The notes: generated by a model from the sequence alone, not told the origin. A stretch of DNA of 64,000 nucleotides from Dolomedes plantarius (GCA_907164885.2 OU015493.1:64549477-64613476); one strand, 5' to 3'; positions 1-10,552 are shown, counted from the first letter of the stretch. Program-made: numbers and translations.

Positions 1-692
1 ACGATATCTCGCTGCTGAAACTGCTGGCCAACCATCACCAGAGCTACCTCATTTGCTGTTGGTGCATTAAAGCGACCTTCATGAGCATCGACAGGCTTTT
101 TTTCAGCCTGGATAACAACTGCAAACTTCTTGCAGGTTGGAGGCACTTTATCCAGGGTAGTTTTAAGGTCTTTTATGTAGCTATTAACGTCATTTAGCAT
201 CTCTTGCAGTTGCTTGACCAATCCGTCTTTTACACCAGGAAAGTTACTACACCTTAAGCGTACTTCCCTTTCATCCTCACCCACAAAATAGATTTGAAGA
301 AATTGGGCTTCTTTAGAAGATGGAAGTAGACTTCCAATCAAGTGATACACCTGTCCCTGAATTTTGAAAGTTGGCATGAAACCTTCCTCTACAACCTGTT
401 TAGCTCCAAATGATGTCATTTGGAAACATCCATTATACTGCCGAACACACTCCATAAAGTGGATGTGCTCAGGATGGTTGCCAATTACCAGGCTATTGAG
501 AGGCTCAGGAAGAGGTTCAAATGCAGGTAGGTTTACCTTGCCAGCACTACAACACATTCCTGGAGATTCGTCTGCCCACTTCAGGGCATTGCAGTACTGA
601 CACTTGTGGTTCATAGTGCCCAGGGATACCCTGCTATCTGCTTCATAATCAATAACAGGCTCATATGCCAAGCCTGAAAGAACCTTTACCTG
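1..692 (-). pseudogene. Helitron replication protein, N-terminal part (runs off left edge)
   Basis: Minus-strand reading from 692 to base 1 is open and in the same frame as the OTU segment to its right. It encodes a Helitron-like N-terminal domain. A Met at 614 starts a cysteine-rich stretch (MNHKCQYCNALKW, then a Cys-Cys pair), and the last complete codons read QQRDI, the start of the conserved block found in Helitron proteins. In the family this domain precedes the HUH rolling-circle nuclease and a Pif1-type helicase, which would lie beyond the window edge. From 692 to base 1 there is no further stop. The gene is probably broken because of the TGA at 693-695. Codon use and GC content are higher than in surrounding DNA, as expected for coding sequence. 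Family assignment is by recognition of motifs. Confidence 0.85.
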
Positions 693-1523
693 TCATGGAA
701 GTACTCGCCTTTCTACTCGTTTGCCAGGATTATTTTTTTCATATTGGCATTGTGCTGCCCTGTGAACCTCAGGCTTAGCTTTCTGGTACCGTGCAACAGC
801 TGCTTTGATCACCTCAGGCTTAGCTTTATGGTACCGTGCAACAGCTGCTTTGATCACCTCAGGCTTAGCTTTATGGTACCGTGCAACAGCTGCCCTGTTC
901 ACCCCAGGATTCTTCTCTGCATACTTCTTTCTTGCATCTTTAAGTTGCTGCTTCCTTTGAGCATGAGTACATCTAGAGCGACGTCTTTTAGTAGCTTGAT
1001 TGGTATTAGAAAGTGATGCATCATGTGAGGTAGATTGAGGGAAAGATGGCATGGCTTGTGTTTCCTGTGACAGGTAGTAAGCATCGAAATGCCCACTCGA
1101 GAGGTCACATGCAGAGGTAAAACGCAGCCTCCTTATTGGGTTACCAGCAGCACCAAAACTGTGACATAGTTCACCATTGAGGTACACCTCAAAAACAAAG
1201 TTGAACAGTTCACCTGCTGCTGACAATTCGCAAGAACTGCCATATGTGGAGAGAATTGACATTTCGGAAAAATATTCAGCAGAGTTAGAATAATTATTCC
1301 CATTCATGTCATGAGACATTATAGCAAATCTCTCCCAATTCTCTACCACATGACTCACAATTAATTCCCGGACTTCCCTAGACATCATATCTGTACCATA
1401 CATGACAAAAGAGAGAGAACGAAAAAGACATGCACCATCTGCTGTGATTGGGAAAATACTATGAAGTACAAAATCCCCATTTATGCATAAATATTCTTGC
1501 ATTTTAGAAGATATAAAAATCAA
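693..1523 (-). pseudogene. Helitron OTU-like cysteine protease domain plus repeat linker
   Basis: A 276-codon minus-strand segment. Residues ~9-150 form an OTU-type cysteine protease: the nucleophile motif ADGACLFRS places Asp29 and Cys32, and the C-terminal motif GHFDAYY supplies His145, so the catalytic residues look intact. Residues ~179-205 are basic. Residues ~211-266 hold a 15-residue tandem repeat (AAVARYxKAKPEV plus two), encoded by near-identical 45-bp units at about 750-895. OTU domains and such repeats are known in Helitron proteins. The frame ends at TGA 693-695 but continues in register into the Helitron-like domain, so this is one protein split by a nonsense codon. The start Met at 1523 is the first available; Met8 is an alternative. 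No Helitron 5' end is visible upstream of it. Confidence 0.85.
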
Positions 1524-1744
1524 AATTAAATACGGTTCAGAAATATAAGTAAATCTGATAAAGAGTTAAAAATCAAATAAAGCTTATCTTTTGCTAGTAT
1601 CACAAAACTCGCATGAAAATCAACCACACTAACTTAATCTGACAACATCACATGTCTGTCTAGCAGTTAACCTCTAGGTTACAGTTATACATGGTAAGCA
1701 CAGTTACCGTATAGTAATACCGTTAATATTTTACACTTTGTATC
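1524..1744. other. AT-rich spacer, no gene seen
   Basis: Lies upstream of the OTU start and should hold the promoter and 5' terminus of the Helitron if it were complete. No TC-starting terminus like those of the short Helitrons in this window can be recognised, so the element may be truncated by the satellite to the right. Confidence 0.4.
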
Positions 1745-1925
1745 TTCTATATTCCTTCATATCTCAAAGAAGGAAATTGATATCCATAAGATTCTTGCTT
1801 TAAAATGTAAGGAACTTGATTACCTAAAATCAATTTCAGGATTTTTCAAAATTCGGACCCAAGGGAGGGAGGGGAGGGGGGGAGGCGAAACGTGTTTTTA
1901 CCATATACCTTCATATCTCAAAGTA
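1745..1925 (-). repeat. Orphan satellite monomer, inverted relative to main array
   Basis: The reverse complement matches the ~150-bp monomer at 2466-4505. It has the same order of landmarks: G/C homopolymer block, AATTTTGAAAAATCCTGAAA core, TTTTAAAGCAAG-like segment and GATATGAAGGAATAT-like segment. It is separated from the array by about 540 bp of unrelated AT-rich sequence. Confidence 0.8.
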
Positions 1926-2465
1926 GAAAACGGATATATTTCTTTTATACGCATATTAATAAATTAAACTGCTTTAGAATTTCTTTTATATTACTTTGTA
2001 CTCGATATGATTACTCGATCTTATATATTAGTTTGTAATCGATATGACTATTCGGATTAATGCTCGAAATAGGTGCTACCATCTATCGCGCCAAATACCA
2101 ACTATTTACTGGCAGCATATTATAGCTTAGTGATTCTTCATGTTAATGTTCGTCATCACATTAAAACAGTTTTTAAACATTTTATTTTATGGTTTTCATT
2201 ATATGTATACATATGTGCATATGATTTTTTTTATTTTTTGAATTATTACATTGTTTTGTACTTTTATTTTTATGTAAGCATTTTTCTAGGAAATAAAAAG
2301 AATAAAATGCTTTCTGAACTAAAAACTATATTATTTATAAAAAATTGGAACAGATCCAATTAAATTTGTATGAGTTTGTATCAAAATAATTGATTCGTTA
2401 TACGGCTTTTCACTTTACGGCCAACTTTTCCGGAATGTATCTAGGCCGTAAAGCTAGGTATGGGT
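1926..2465. other. AT-rich spacer between inverted satellite copies
   Basis: Unique-looking AT-rich DNA between the inverted monomer and the array. The longest open frame (2073-2363, plus) is dominated by Phe/Tyr/Leu codons from T-rich sequence and has no recognisable domain. No gene is called. Confidence 0.5.
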
Positions 2466-4505
2466 GGATTATTTAACCCGGTTTTTTACATATGAAGGAA
2501 TATGTAAAAAACACGTTTTGCTCCCTTTCACCCTTGGGGGGCGTATTTTGAAAAATCCTGAAACTGATTTTAGGTAATCAAGTTCCTTACATTTTAAATC
2601 AAGAATCTTAAGGATATCTGTTTTTTTTCTTTCAGATATGAGGGAATATGGGAAAAATACGTTTTGCCCCCTCCCCCCCATGGGGGGCCGAATTTTGAAA
2701 AATCCTGAAATTGGTTTTTAGGTATTCGTGTTCCTTTCTTTTTAAAGCAAGAATCTTATGGTTATCTCTTTTTTTTTCTTTCAGATATGAGGGAATAGGG
2801 GAAAAATACGTTTTGATCCCCCCCCCCCCCAATGGGAGCCGAATTTTGAAAAATCCTGAAATTGGTTTTTAGGTAATCAAGTTTCTTACATTTTAAAGCA
2901 AGAATCTTAAGGATATCTGTTTTTTTTCTTTCAGATATGAGGGAATATGGGAAAAATACGTTTTGCCCCCTCCCCCCCATGGGGGTCCGAATTTTGAAAA
3001 ATCCTGAAATTGGTTTTTAGGTATTCGTGTTCCTTTCATTTTAAAGCAAGGATCTTATGGATATCTCTTTTTTTTTCTTTCAGATATGAGGGAATAGGGG
3101 AAAAATTCGTTTTGTCCCCTCCCCCCAATGGGGGCCGAATTTTGAAAAATCCTGAAATTAGTTTTTAGGTAATCAAGTTCCTTACATTTTAAAGCAAGAA
3201 TCTTTTGGATATCAATTTCCTTCTTTGAGATATGAGGGAGTATGGGAAAATACGTTTTGCCCCCTCCCCCCCCATGGGGGCCAAATTTCGAAAAATCCTA
3301 AAATTAGTTTTTAGGTATTTATGTTCCTTACATTTTAAAGCAAGAATCTTATGGATATCTGTTTTCTTCTTCGAGATATGAAGGAAAATGTGATAAAACA
3401 CGTAAAAACACGTTTTGCCCCCTCCCCCCCATGGGGGTCCGAATTTTGAAAAATCCTGAAATTGGTTTTTAGGTATTCGTGTTCCTTTCATTTTAAAGCA
3501 AGGATCTTATGGATATCTCTTTTTTTTTCTTTCAGATATGAGGGAATAGGGGAAAAATTCGTTTTGTCCCCTCCCCCCCATGGGGGCCGAATTTTGAAAA
3601 ATCCTGAAATTAGTTTTTAGGTAATCAAGTTCCTTACATTTTAAAGCAAGAATCTTTTGGATATCAATTTCCTTCTTTGAGATATGAAGGAGTATGGGAA
3701 AATACGTTTTGCCCCCTCCCCCCCATGGGGGCCAAATTTCGAAAAATCCTAAAATTAGTTTTTAGGTATTTATATTCCTTACATTTTAAAGCAAGAATCT
3801 TATGGATATCTGTTTTCTTCTTCGAGATATGAAGGAAAATGTGATAAAACACGTAAAAACACGTTTGGCCCCCCTCCCCCCCCTTGGGGGCCGAATTTTG
3901 AAAAATCCTGAAATTGGTTTTTAGGTATTCGGCTTCCTTTTATTTTAAGGTAAGAATCTTATGGATATCCGTTTCATGTGAAAAACACGTAAAATCACGT
4001 TTTGCCCCCTCCCCCCCCCCATGGGGGCCGAATTTTGAAAAATCCTGAAACTGATTTTAGGTAATCAAGTTCCTTACATTTTAAAGCAAGAATCTTTTGG
4101 ATATCAATTTCCTTCTTTAACATATGAGGGAATATGGGAAAATACGTTTTGCCCCCTCCCCCCCCATGGGGACCGAATTTCGAAAAATCCTGAAATTGGT
4201 TTTTAGGTATTTATGTTCCTTACATTTTAAAGCAAGAATCTTATGGATATCTGTTTTCTTTTTCGAGATATGAAGGAAAATGTGATAAAACACGTAAAAA
4301 CACGTTTAGCCCCCCTCCCCCCCTTGGGGGTCAAATTTTGAAAAATCCTGAAATTGGTTTTTAGGTATTCATGTTACTTACATTTTAAAGCAAGAATCTT
4401 ATGGATATCAATTTTCTTCTATGAGATATGAAGGAATATGTAAAAAACACGTTTTGCCCCCCTCCCCCCCTTGGGGGGCGAATTTTGAAAAATCGCTTCT
4501 TAAAT
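2466..4505 (+). repeat. Satellite array, ~150-bp monomer, about 14 copies, trimeric higher-order repeat
   Basis: Monomers share the core TTTTGAAAAATCCTGAAA, which begins near 2546, 2693, 2844, 2992, 3140, 3286, 3444, 3592, 3737, 3896, 4033, 4178, 4336 and 4493 (spacing 137-159 bp). Each carries a C-run, an ATG and a G-run just before the core. Monomer types differ by diagnostic segments: a T-run with CTTTCAGATATG, versus CTTCTTTGAGATATG, versus a form with an extra ATAAAACACGTAA insert. Three successive types repeat as a 452-bp unit at 2992-3444 and 3444-3896 with very few differences. Short open frames here are periodic artefacts of the repeat. Confidence 0.95.
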
Positions 4506-4620
4506 GACGCCTTCAGCACAAAAGTAATAAGCTCCTAAAATTTGATATCTGTATCTCCAATAGTTTTTGCTGGGCGTTGATACGTGTATATATAAGTCAG
4601 GACTTCTTCCTTTATAGATA

Positions 4621-4621
4621 T

Positions 4622-4677
<56 letters not shown>
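4621..4677. repeat. (TA)n microsatellite
   Basis: About 28 TA units at the truncated end of a Helitron copy. The same position in other copies (10554, 58916) is also a long TA tract, so the run probably grew from a TA-rich segment native to the element. Confidence 0.95.
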
Positions 4678-4681
<4 letters not shown>

Positions 4682-5270
4682 TGCAACTGATATTTTTATA
4701 GACAAAATAATGTAGTAGAAATTATTCAAATTAAATACAACGGTCAGTGTATGCAATTAATTTGTATGTTTAATATCCATAAAACATACTCATTTGAATT
4801 AAATTCTTAAAAACTTCCATCTCAATTAGTCTAGTTGTTAAATTTTATCTTTTACCGTATTTTACTATTTTTTGGTAAATTTATTTCGTTGTTATACACG
4901 TGACGCAAAATTAATTTAAAGTATCACAAAAAGAAAAGAAACCACGTGATCGGCATTTAATAAATTAAATTCTAAAAATTAATCTTTAAAAATTCACCAA
5001 AACTCAGGAAATGGAGGCAAAGATTCGAAAAATATTTCATTTTAAATGGGTTTTTATGATCTTTCTCTTGATATAAATTTTATAACTCTCAAATTATTGT
5101 TTAAATGCAAACTTTAAAGAATGTTACAAAAACAGCTTAAAAATTCAATTTAAAAAAATCTAAGAAGAATTTTTCAAAAATCTTTCTAAGTGTCCAGCGG
5201 TTTGGTCTGTGTGGTATCTGTCAGTCAGTCAGTCAGTCAGTCAGTTGCGGAACTGTTTTATATTTATAGA
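4621..5270 (-). mobile_element. Short non-autonomous Helitron, copy 1 (3' truncated)
   Basis: Minus orientation. The 5' terminus is the TC at 5270-5269 followed by TATAAATATAAAACAG, preceded by host A. The (GACT)n-rich start and the CAAACCGCTGGAC block follow. The body shares an internal segment (about 4690-4850) only with the copy at 46211-46996, marking a subfamily. The 3' hairpin and CTAG end are missing; homology stops at the (TA)n run 4621-4677. No coding potential; it would need a Helitron protein in trans. Confidence 0.8.
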
Positions 5271-5359
5271 TTATTTTAAAGAATACAAATAAGATAATAC
5301 ACGCCTTAAGATAATACACAAGATTACTTGAAGTTAAACTAAAATTATTTTATGTTGTT

Positions 5360-5470
5360 TGCCAATGCGGGGCACTTGTCACTGAAGACATTTGCACATA
5401 ATCCGCGAGTATCGTTTGTTGCTTTCAATGGGGGTACCGTATAGGTGAGCCAACACCAACATCTGATGCC
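5360..5470 (-). mobile_element. Degenerate tRNA-derived SINE, family A
   Basis: Resembles the 3' half of the SINE at 7171-7405 in reverse: CCAATGCGG, CACTTGTC, then GGGGGTACCGTATAGGTGAGCC matching the GGGGGCACCATATAGGCGG segment of better copies. The tRNA-like head is absent or too diverged to see. Confidence 0.55.
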
Positions 5471-5494
5471 ACCTCAATTTTGACCGTGCACTAT

Positions 5495-5920
5495 TTAAGG
5501 CTGCTGTGTACTAACCGTATTGGATTCCTTCACCTGAATGTTAACCTAGGAAGAAAATTTGTCTACTATTTACAGCTACATAAACGCTGAAAATCCAATA
5601 AAAATGGTTATTTTCAGATAGCCTGAACTTTTCTGCACCTTGCAACGGGATTCATTTCCTAAATGTCGTCTCCCAAAGGAATTTATGAGCGTTTAAAACA
5701 CACTCTACCAGATTTTTTTTCCCGAATAATTTAAATTTTAAAATATTATTTGCATTTTAAAAAAAACGGAAAATAACCCGAGGTGTAAAATTTCTTTTTC
5801 TATTGCGGAGTGCAATTTAAAAAATCTTTAAATCCAAGTCGGCAATCTTTGGACACATTTTCTCCATAGGTTAACATTGAAGTGAGCGAATCCTATAGGG
5901 TTAGTACACAGCAGCCTTAA
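5495..5920. mobile_element. TTAA-flanked MITE, family TTAAGG-1, copy 1
   Basis: About 50-bp terminal inverted repeats start TTAAGGCTGCTGTGTACTAA at the left and end with the complement at the right. TTAA occurs at both outer edges (5495-5498, 5917-5920), as expected for a piggyBac-type target duplication. Two more copies lie at 15283-15693 and 61651-62085. No ORF of note. Confidence 0.85.
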
Positions 5921-7155
5921 TTGTCAAATTTTGTTCATTTCATCAATCCTCCAAATTAATTTTCTGGAGATCTTATTGCTTTTTTTAATGCGTGCTTATT
6001 ATAATCTATAACATGCTTCTTCAATGACGTCTTTCGCCTGTTCTGTTCTAGGTATCCAGGTGGGGCAATTTTCGCATTATCGATTTACTGCCTGTTTTAC
6101 AAGCATACGATCGTTAACGTGTTTGTGTTTTAAGGGAATTTGTGTCTTTTGTTTGTGATTCTATTAGTTTATGAAAAATCTATTTCTAAGCAATCAAAAG
6201 AATGAGGAAAAATAGTCAAATGAGTCAAGAAGTTTGATAGATTCCATATTTGGGATCATTGAATCCATCTTCGATATTACGTAACAAAAACCAAAATTCC
6301 GGTAGGGATCTGTAAGTGATATATATCACGATTCAATTGAAATGATCTCCATTTGAATCATTTTACATTCATCGAATCATTTTGCATTCAAACACATGCT
6401 AATGTCATTGTAAGATGTATTTTTACCACGTTTTTATTAACTCGCTTTCTTGTTTGTTTGCATGTTTGTGTGTTTGTCCCGTACAAATCTTGCAATCGAT
6501 TTTTAACTAACTTCCCGACTAGCTAGACATTTGGAACTTTTAGAATAGCTCAGAACACGATGACAATGCATTATTTTAATACTTTTAGCCATCTTTAAGC
6601 AGAATTAAATTAATTTTCAGTTATTTTCAGTTCATTTTGTTTTGTAGACTGGTGCAGCCATCTATTGACCGGGACGGGAACGAAAAGTTAAACGCAAGTT
6701 AACTTCCAATTAACTTCATTTTCTTTCAAGTTGATGGGATAATTCATCAAAAAAATTTTTAAAAAGTATTTATTAATACATAGAATTGTCAAGTTTATAT
6801 GATTTAACAGAAAATTTAAAAACATGGTATAAAAAAAGTTCTTTTTTTCTTGTAATTATTTTTATTAGACTGCCTTGTTGTAATTAAATTATGCTTATAA
6901 TAAGAAATTAATATTTTTTTGCTATATTTTTAACTTACAAAGGAAAAACCCACACTTTTAGATATTTTTGATAGAAAAAACCGTACATAATTATGGTCAA
7001 TGAAAAACCAAATCTGGGAGCCCTCTGTAAAAGGATTGCATTAAATGACTGTCCTGTACAATTCCCCATTTCTTTAAAATAACCTTCAGTAAAAAAGGGG
7101 AGATTAGTAATTACGAACCGTCTTTCCCTAAAAAGGGAAAATTTTATATCACATT
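5921..7155. other. No gene or repeat recognised
   Basis: AT-rich sequence with no long open frame and no terminal repeats that I can pair. Homopolymer A and T runs are common. Confidence 0.5.
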
Positions 7156-7170
7156 AGTTCGCATGTTTTG

Positions 7171-7405
7171 GGCTTGTGGCGGTCCTGTGGTACAGCGCAC
7201 TGGTTTTCGATGCTGAAGTGCTGGGATAGAATCCCAGCGTCACGCCCCGAAAAATGCCTCTGTTTTGTACCATCCCTTGAGAGGGGGTGATGCTGTCCGC
7301 CTATATGGTGCCCCCATAATAATGTGCCCCCATAAATAGACAGTAAACTGCGGCCTAGTATAGGCGAATGTTTGACGACAAATGCCTCCGCTTAAAGGAA
7401 AAAAA
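7171..7405 (+). mobile_element. tRNA-derived SINE, family A
   Basis: Starts GGGCTTGTGGCGGTCCTGTGG, whose TGGCGGTCCTGTGG segment resembles a pol III A box; GATAGAATCCC about 40 bp later resembles a B box. Ends in a short A-rich tail. Direct repeats AGTTCGCATGTTTT (7156-7169) and AGTTCGCGTGATTTT (from 7406) flank it, a target duplication typical of LINE-driven insertion. Other copies: 10743, 19809 (minus) and degenerate pieces at 5360 and 50326. Confidence 0.85.
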
Positions 7406-7599
7406 AGTTCGCGTGATTTTGTTTATATTTTTTAAAACAAATGAATACTGCATATTTTAATTTCCATATGTGGTTTGCGAACATAATATAGACCGTCAAG
7501 TTTGAAAGTGGTGTAAGTCCATTTTTTTTAATGAGATATCACATAATTTGTGATTAATTTAGTGTAAACTTTTTATTTGTAGCTAGTAAATATTTAATA

Positions 7600-7932
7600 C
7601 AGTCAAACCCCACTATAGCGAACCCGGTATATAACGAACTCCCAGATATAAGGAATGAAAATTTTGGTTTCACCGTTTTCCTATTGTACGTAATTTAATT
7701 AGCATTGTGTCAATTTAATGTAACCGATTTTAGTCGATTTAATTCATTAATGATCATTTTCAATAGATTTTATCATTTTTTAATACATCATTATTTAATA
7801 CACATTGCAACTAATGAGTTATACATTTTGTGAACTCTAGCATTTTTCTTGACGGTTCGGATATAGCGAACCACCGGATAAAGCGAATAAAACTTTTGGC
7901 CACTTGAAGTTCATGATAACGGGGTTCGACTG
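7600..7932. mobile_element. pogo/Tigger-type MITE, copy 1
   Basis: Terminal inverted repeats start CAGTCAAACCCCACTATAGC and end GGGGTTCGACTG, with subterminal GCGAACC motifs near both ends. It matches the copy at 62198-62527 along its full length. TA precedes the left end; the right flank reads CG, so that side of the TA duplication has mutated. Non-coding. Confidence 0.85.
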
Positions 7933-8248
7933 CGTCTTAAAAATTCCAATGCTTTGTTCAATTTAAAATTGGCCAACAAAAAAAATTGCGTAGCGACTAG
8001 TATGCTAACCTTTAATTTTCTCGAAACAACAAAAAATGGACTTGCACCACTTTAAAAAAATGGTCCACATGTGGTTTACGACATCCAGAAGTTTATCAGA
8101 CAACAGCTAGGGTTCCACAAGAGATGAAGTTTTTACTAGTAAAAGCTGATCCATAATCTTTTAAAAGTATGTTTTCGACTCATTTAGTTAAAATTAATGG
8201 CTGAATAGAGAAAGTTCCGTTAATTCCAGACTCTTGAAAAAGCCTGAT
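7933..8248. other. Short spacer, no gene seen
   Basis: AT-rich sequence between two DNA transposons. Its last eight bases (8241-8248, AGCCTGAT) are the left target duplication of the hAT element that follows. Confidence 0.6.
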
Positions 8249-9063
8249 TAGGGATGCGACATCGATGTCGATGTTTTAAACATCGATTTATTGAAGCCGA
8301 TGTTTTGTGCTCGATGTTTTACGTTATCTCGATGTTTTTTTTAATGTAAAAGTACCGTAATAAAAAAAATTTACCACGTAACATAATTTTCACACTCAGT
8401 AAATGTAAGTCTGAATTCTGAAAAGGACGAATACAAAAGGGGGAATGATTCCTTAGCAAACAGACAAATGGCAATTAACAGCCAATGAACCAATCAAAGC
8501 GCTTGGAATGTTCCTGACACTCCAAAACCTTCCATGGGGATTTATTTTACAAATAGTATATACACGAGTACATCCATTTAAGTTTTTGTTTCGTTCTGGT
8601 TTTATATAAGTTGACGTTAATATTATTAGTAAGATTCCTCCCAAAAGTACCATTTGGAAATATTTTTACAAAACCTCTGACAAATTGGCGAAATGCAATA
8701 TTTCCCTTAAGTCCCTTAAAACTTCTGGCAATACCACGAATTTATCTGGACATTTGAAGGCAAAACATGGCGGTATTTACATCGAGAATTTTGAGTTATC
8801 AATGTAGCCCAAAGCAACCAAGTTTTTGTCATTTATGTCTGCCCAATCAGAGAGTAAAATTAAATCACCCCTCCCCCCACGACTAACGGAAATAACATTA
8901 ATGTTAGAGATTACTAAACCAGTTTTAAAAAATGGATGTTCTAAAACATCGATGTTTAAAAACATCGATGGTTTTGGGGCGATGTTTTATTAACATCGAT
9001 GTTTTAATATTGAATATCGATGTTTCAAAACATCGATGTTTTGTTATCGATGTCGCATCACTA
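8249..9063 (+). mobile_element. hAT element with BED-finger remnant, copy 1
   Basis: The left end TAGGGATGCGACATCGAT pairs with the right end ATCGATGTCGCATCACTA. Perfect 8-bp target duplications AGCCTGAT sit at 8241-8248 and 9064-9071, diagnostic of hAT. Many subterminal CATCGATGTTT motifs in both orientations crowd both ends and probably serve as transposase binding sites. 815 bp; it is non-autonomous, carrying only the DNA-binding fragment at 8610-8807. Confidence 0.95.
8610..8807 (+). pseudogene. BED-type zinc finger fragment of hAT transposase (damaged)
   Basis: Plus-frame segment of 65 codons ending in TAG at 8805. It encodes a BED finger: PKSTIWKYFYK, then CNIS where CNIC is expected, TTNLSGHLKAKH, then a stop. 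BED fingers bind DNA at the N-terminus of hAT transposases. Here the second zinc-binding Cys is Ser (TCC for TGC), while the sister copy at 16637 keeps it, so this finger should not fold. There is no start codon in frame; the upstream sequence could be an intron end. The catalytic core is absent. Confidence 0.8.
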
Positions 9064-9071
9064 AGCCTGAT

Positions 9072-9857
9072 TGGAAAGTTCCGAAGACTGCTCAACTTCC
9101 TGAATTTTCTGGTACCCAGGAAGATGAAAAAAAATTCCAGAATTTCTAGAATTCGCTAGACTTTTGTACATGTAATAAATAAACAATGAAACCTATCTCA
9201 TATAATATTAAACCTCAAGTAATATGGAACATTACATCAGAAGGATAGATTGCAAATACTGAAATTAAAACGAATCCGCTGATATAATAAAAAAATCCAT
9301 CAAACATATTTCGCTAAAATTAATATAACTCCAACGAGGATGACACCCACTATTCACAGACGTTTATAGCCTATGTCGGTAATGCTTCGAAATGATGTTT
9401 GATTTCGCGATAATTTTATAAATTATTCTGTTCTAATCGCGTTATTCGTAGTTCAAGAACGGAAATTTATTTTTCGTCCTTGTTTCGCGAAGTAACTTTT
9501 CAACAAAAAATGCTGTAGATGACGTCACTTTCGAATCTTTTACAAACTTTAAAAACAAAACTAGAATATCTTTCTGCCATCCTTGGAATAAAGACGCATT
9601 ATTGGAAATAAAAAAGATTTGATGCAAGTAAAAGATTCTTCCTTCAGCCGACAGATGGCAGCAATTAAATTTGAAATTGCCCGTCATCTTTGGTATACAG
9701 TTAATAATGAACACTGTAAAATATTATAAAAAACACACGTGTAACTTCATAATCCATTGCTTGGATTTAATGGAACTTCACTACTATAATACTGTACTGC
9801 ATTGAATTACAGGCAAAGAAACTTTTGCTCTGTGGAGCTTTGGGATTATTTATGTAA
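9072..9857. other. No gene recognised
   Basis: AT-rich. The open frame at 9442-9714 (minus, 90 codons) has no recognisable domain and an ordinary chance composition. Nothing else seen. Confidence 0.5.
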
Positions 9858-10552
9858 TCTACAATACATATAAAACAGTTCCGTAACTGACTCACTGACT
9901 GACATACAACGCACAGACCAAACCGCTGGACCTAAAGGGCTGAAATCTTGCATGGCGATTCTTCTTATGGTGTAGGAGTGCACTAAGAAAGATTTTTGAA
10001 AAATTCATCTTAGATTTTTTAAAATTAAAGCTGTTTAATTGTAAGCTGTTTTAATGACATTTTTAAAGTTTTCATTTAAAATAATCATTTGAGGGTTATA
10101 AAATTTATATCACGAGAAAGATCATAAAAATTCCTTTAAAATGAAATCTTTTTCGAATATTTACCTCCATTTTCTGATTTTTGGTGAATTTTTTAAGATT
10201 AATTTTCAGAACTTAATTTATTAAATGCTGATCACGTGATTTCTTTTTCTGGTACTTTAAATAAATTTATCGTCACGTGCATAACAACTAAATAGACAAC
10301 AAAATATTTTTTTCTTACTAATGCGGCAGACGATTGGACATTATCCAAAAAAATATTAAAATACAATAAAAGATATTATGTTCCTCAAACTGTACTATAC
10401 TAACTGTACTAAATTCTTTAGTACGCCCTATTACATTCAATTTGAACATTTTCTTCTACATTATTTTGTCTATAAAAATATCCCTTACGATTTTTTTATA
10501 AGAATATATATTTTTTGTTTTTACATCAATTGTATACATTGATCGTCGCATT

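Noticed and set aside
744..1108. Open frames on the opposite strand or other frame of the OTU gene
   Set aside because: Shadows of the real frame, produced by the 45-bp repeat.
3189..3852. Several minus-strand open frames with similar sequence in the satellite
   Set aside because: They recur with the repeat period and include the C/G-run; artefacts of the monomer.
2466..4505. CRISPR-like array
   Set aside because: Regular spacing, but there are no unique spacers: the whole ~150-bp unit repeats, and the context is eukaryotic.
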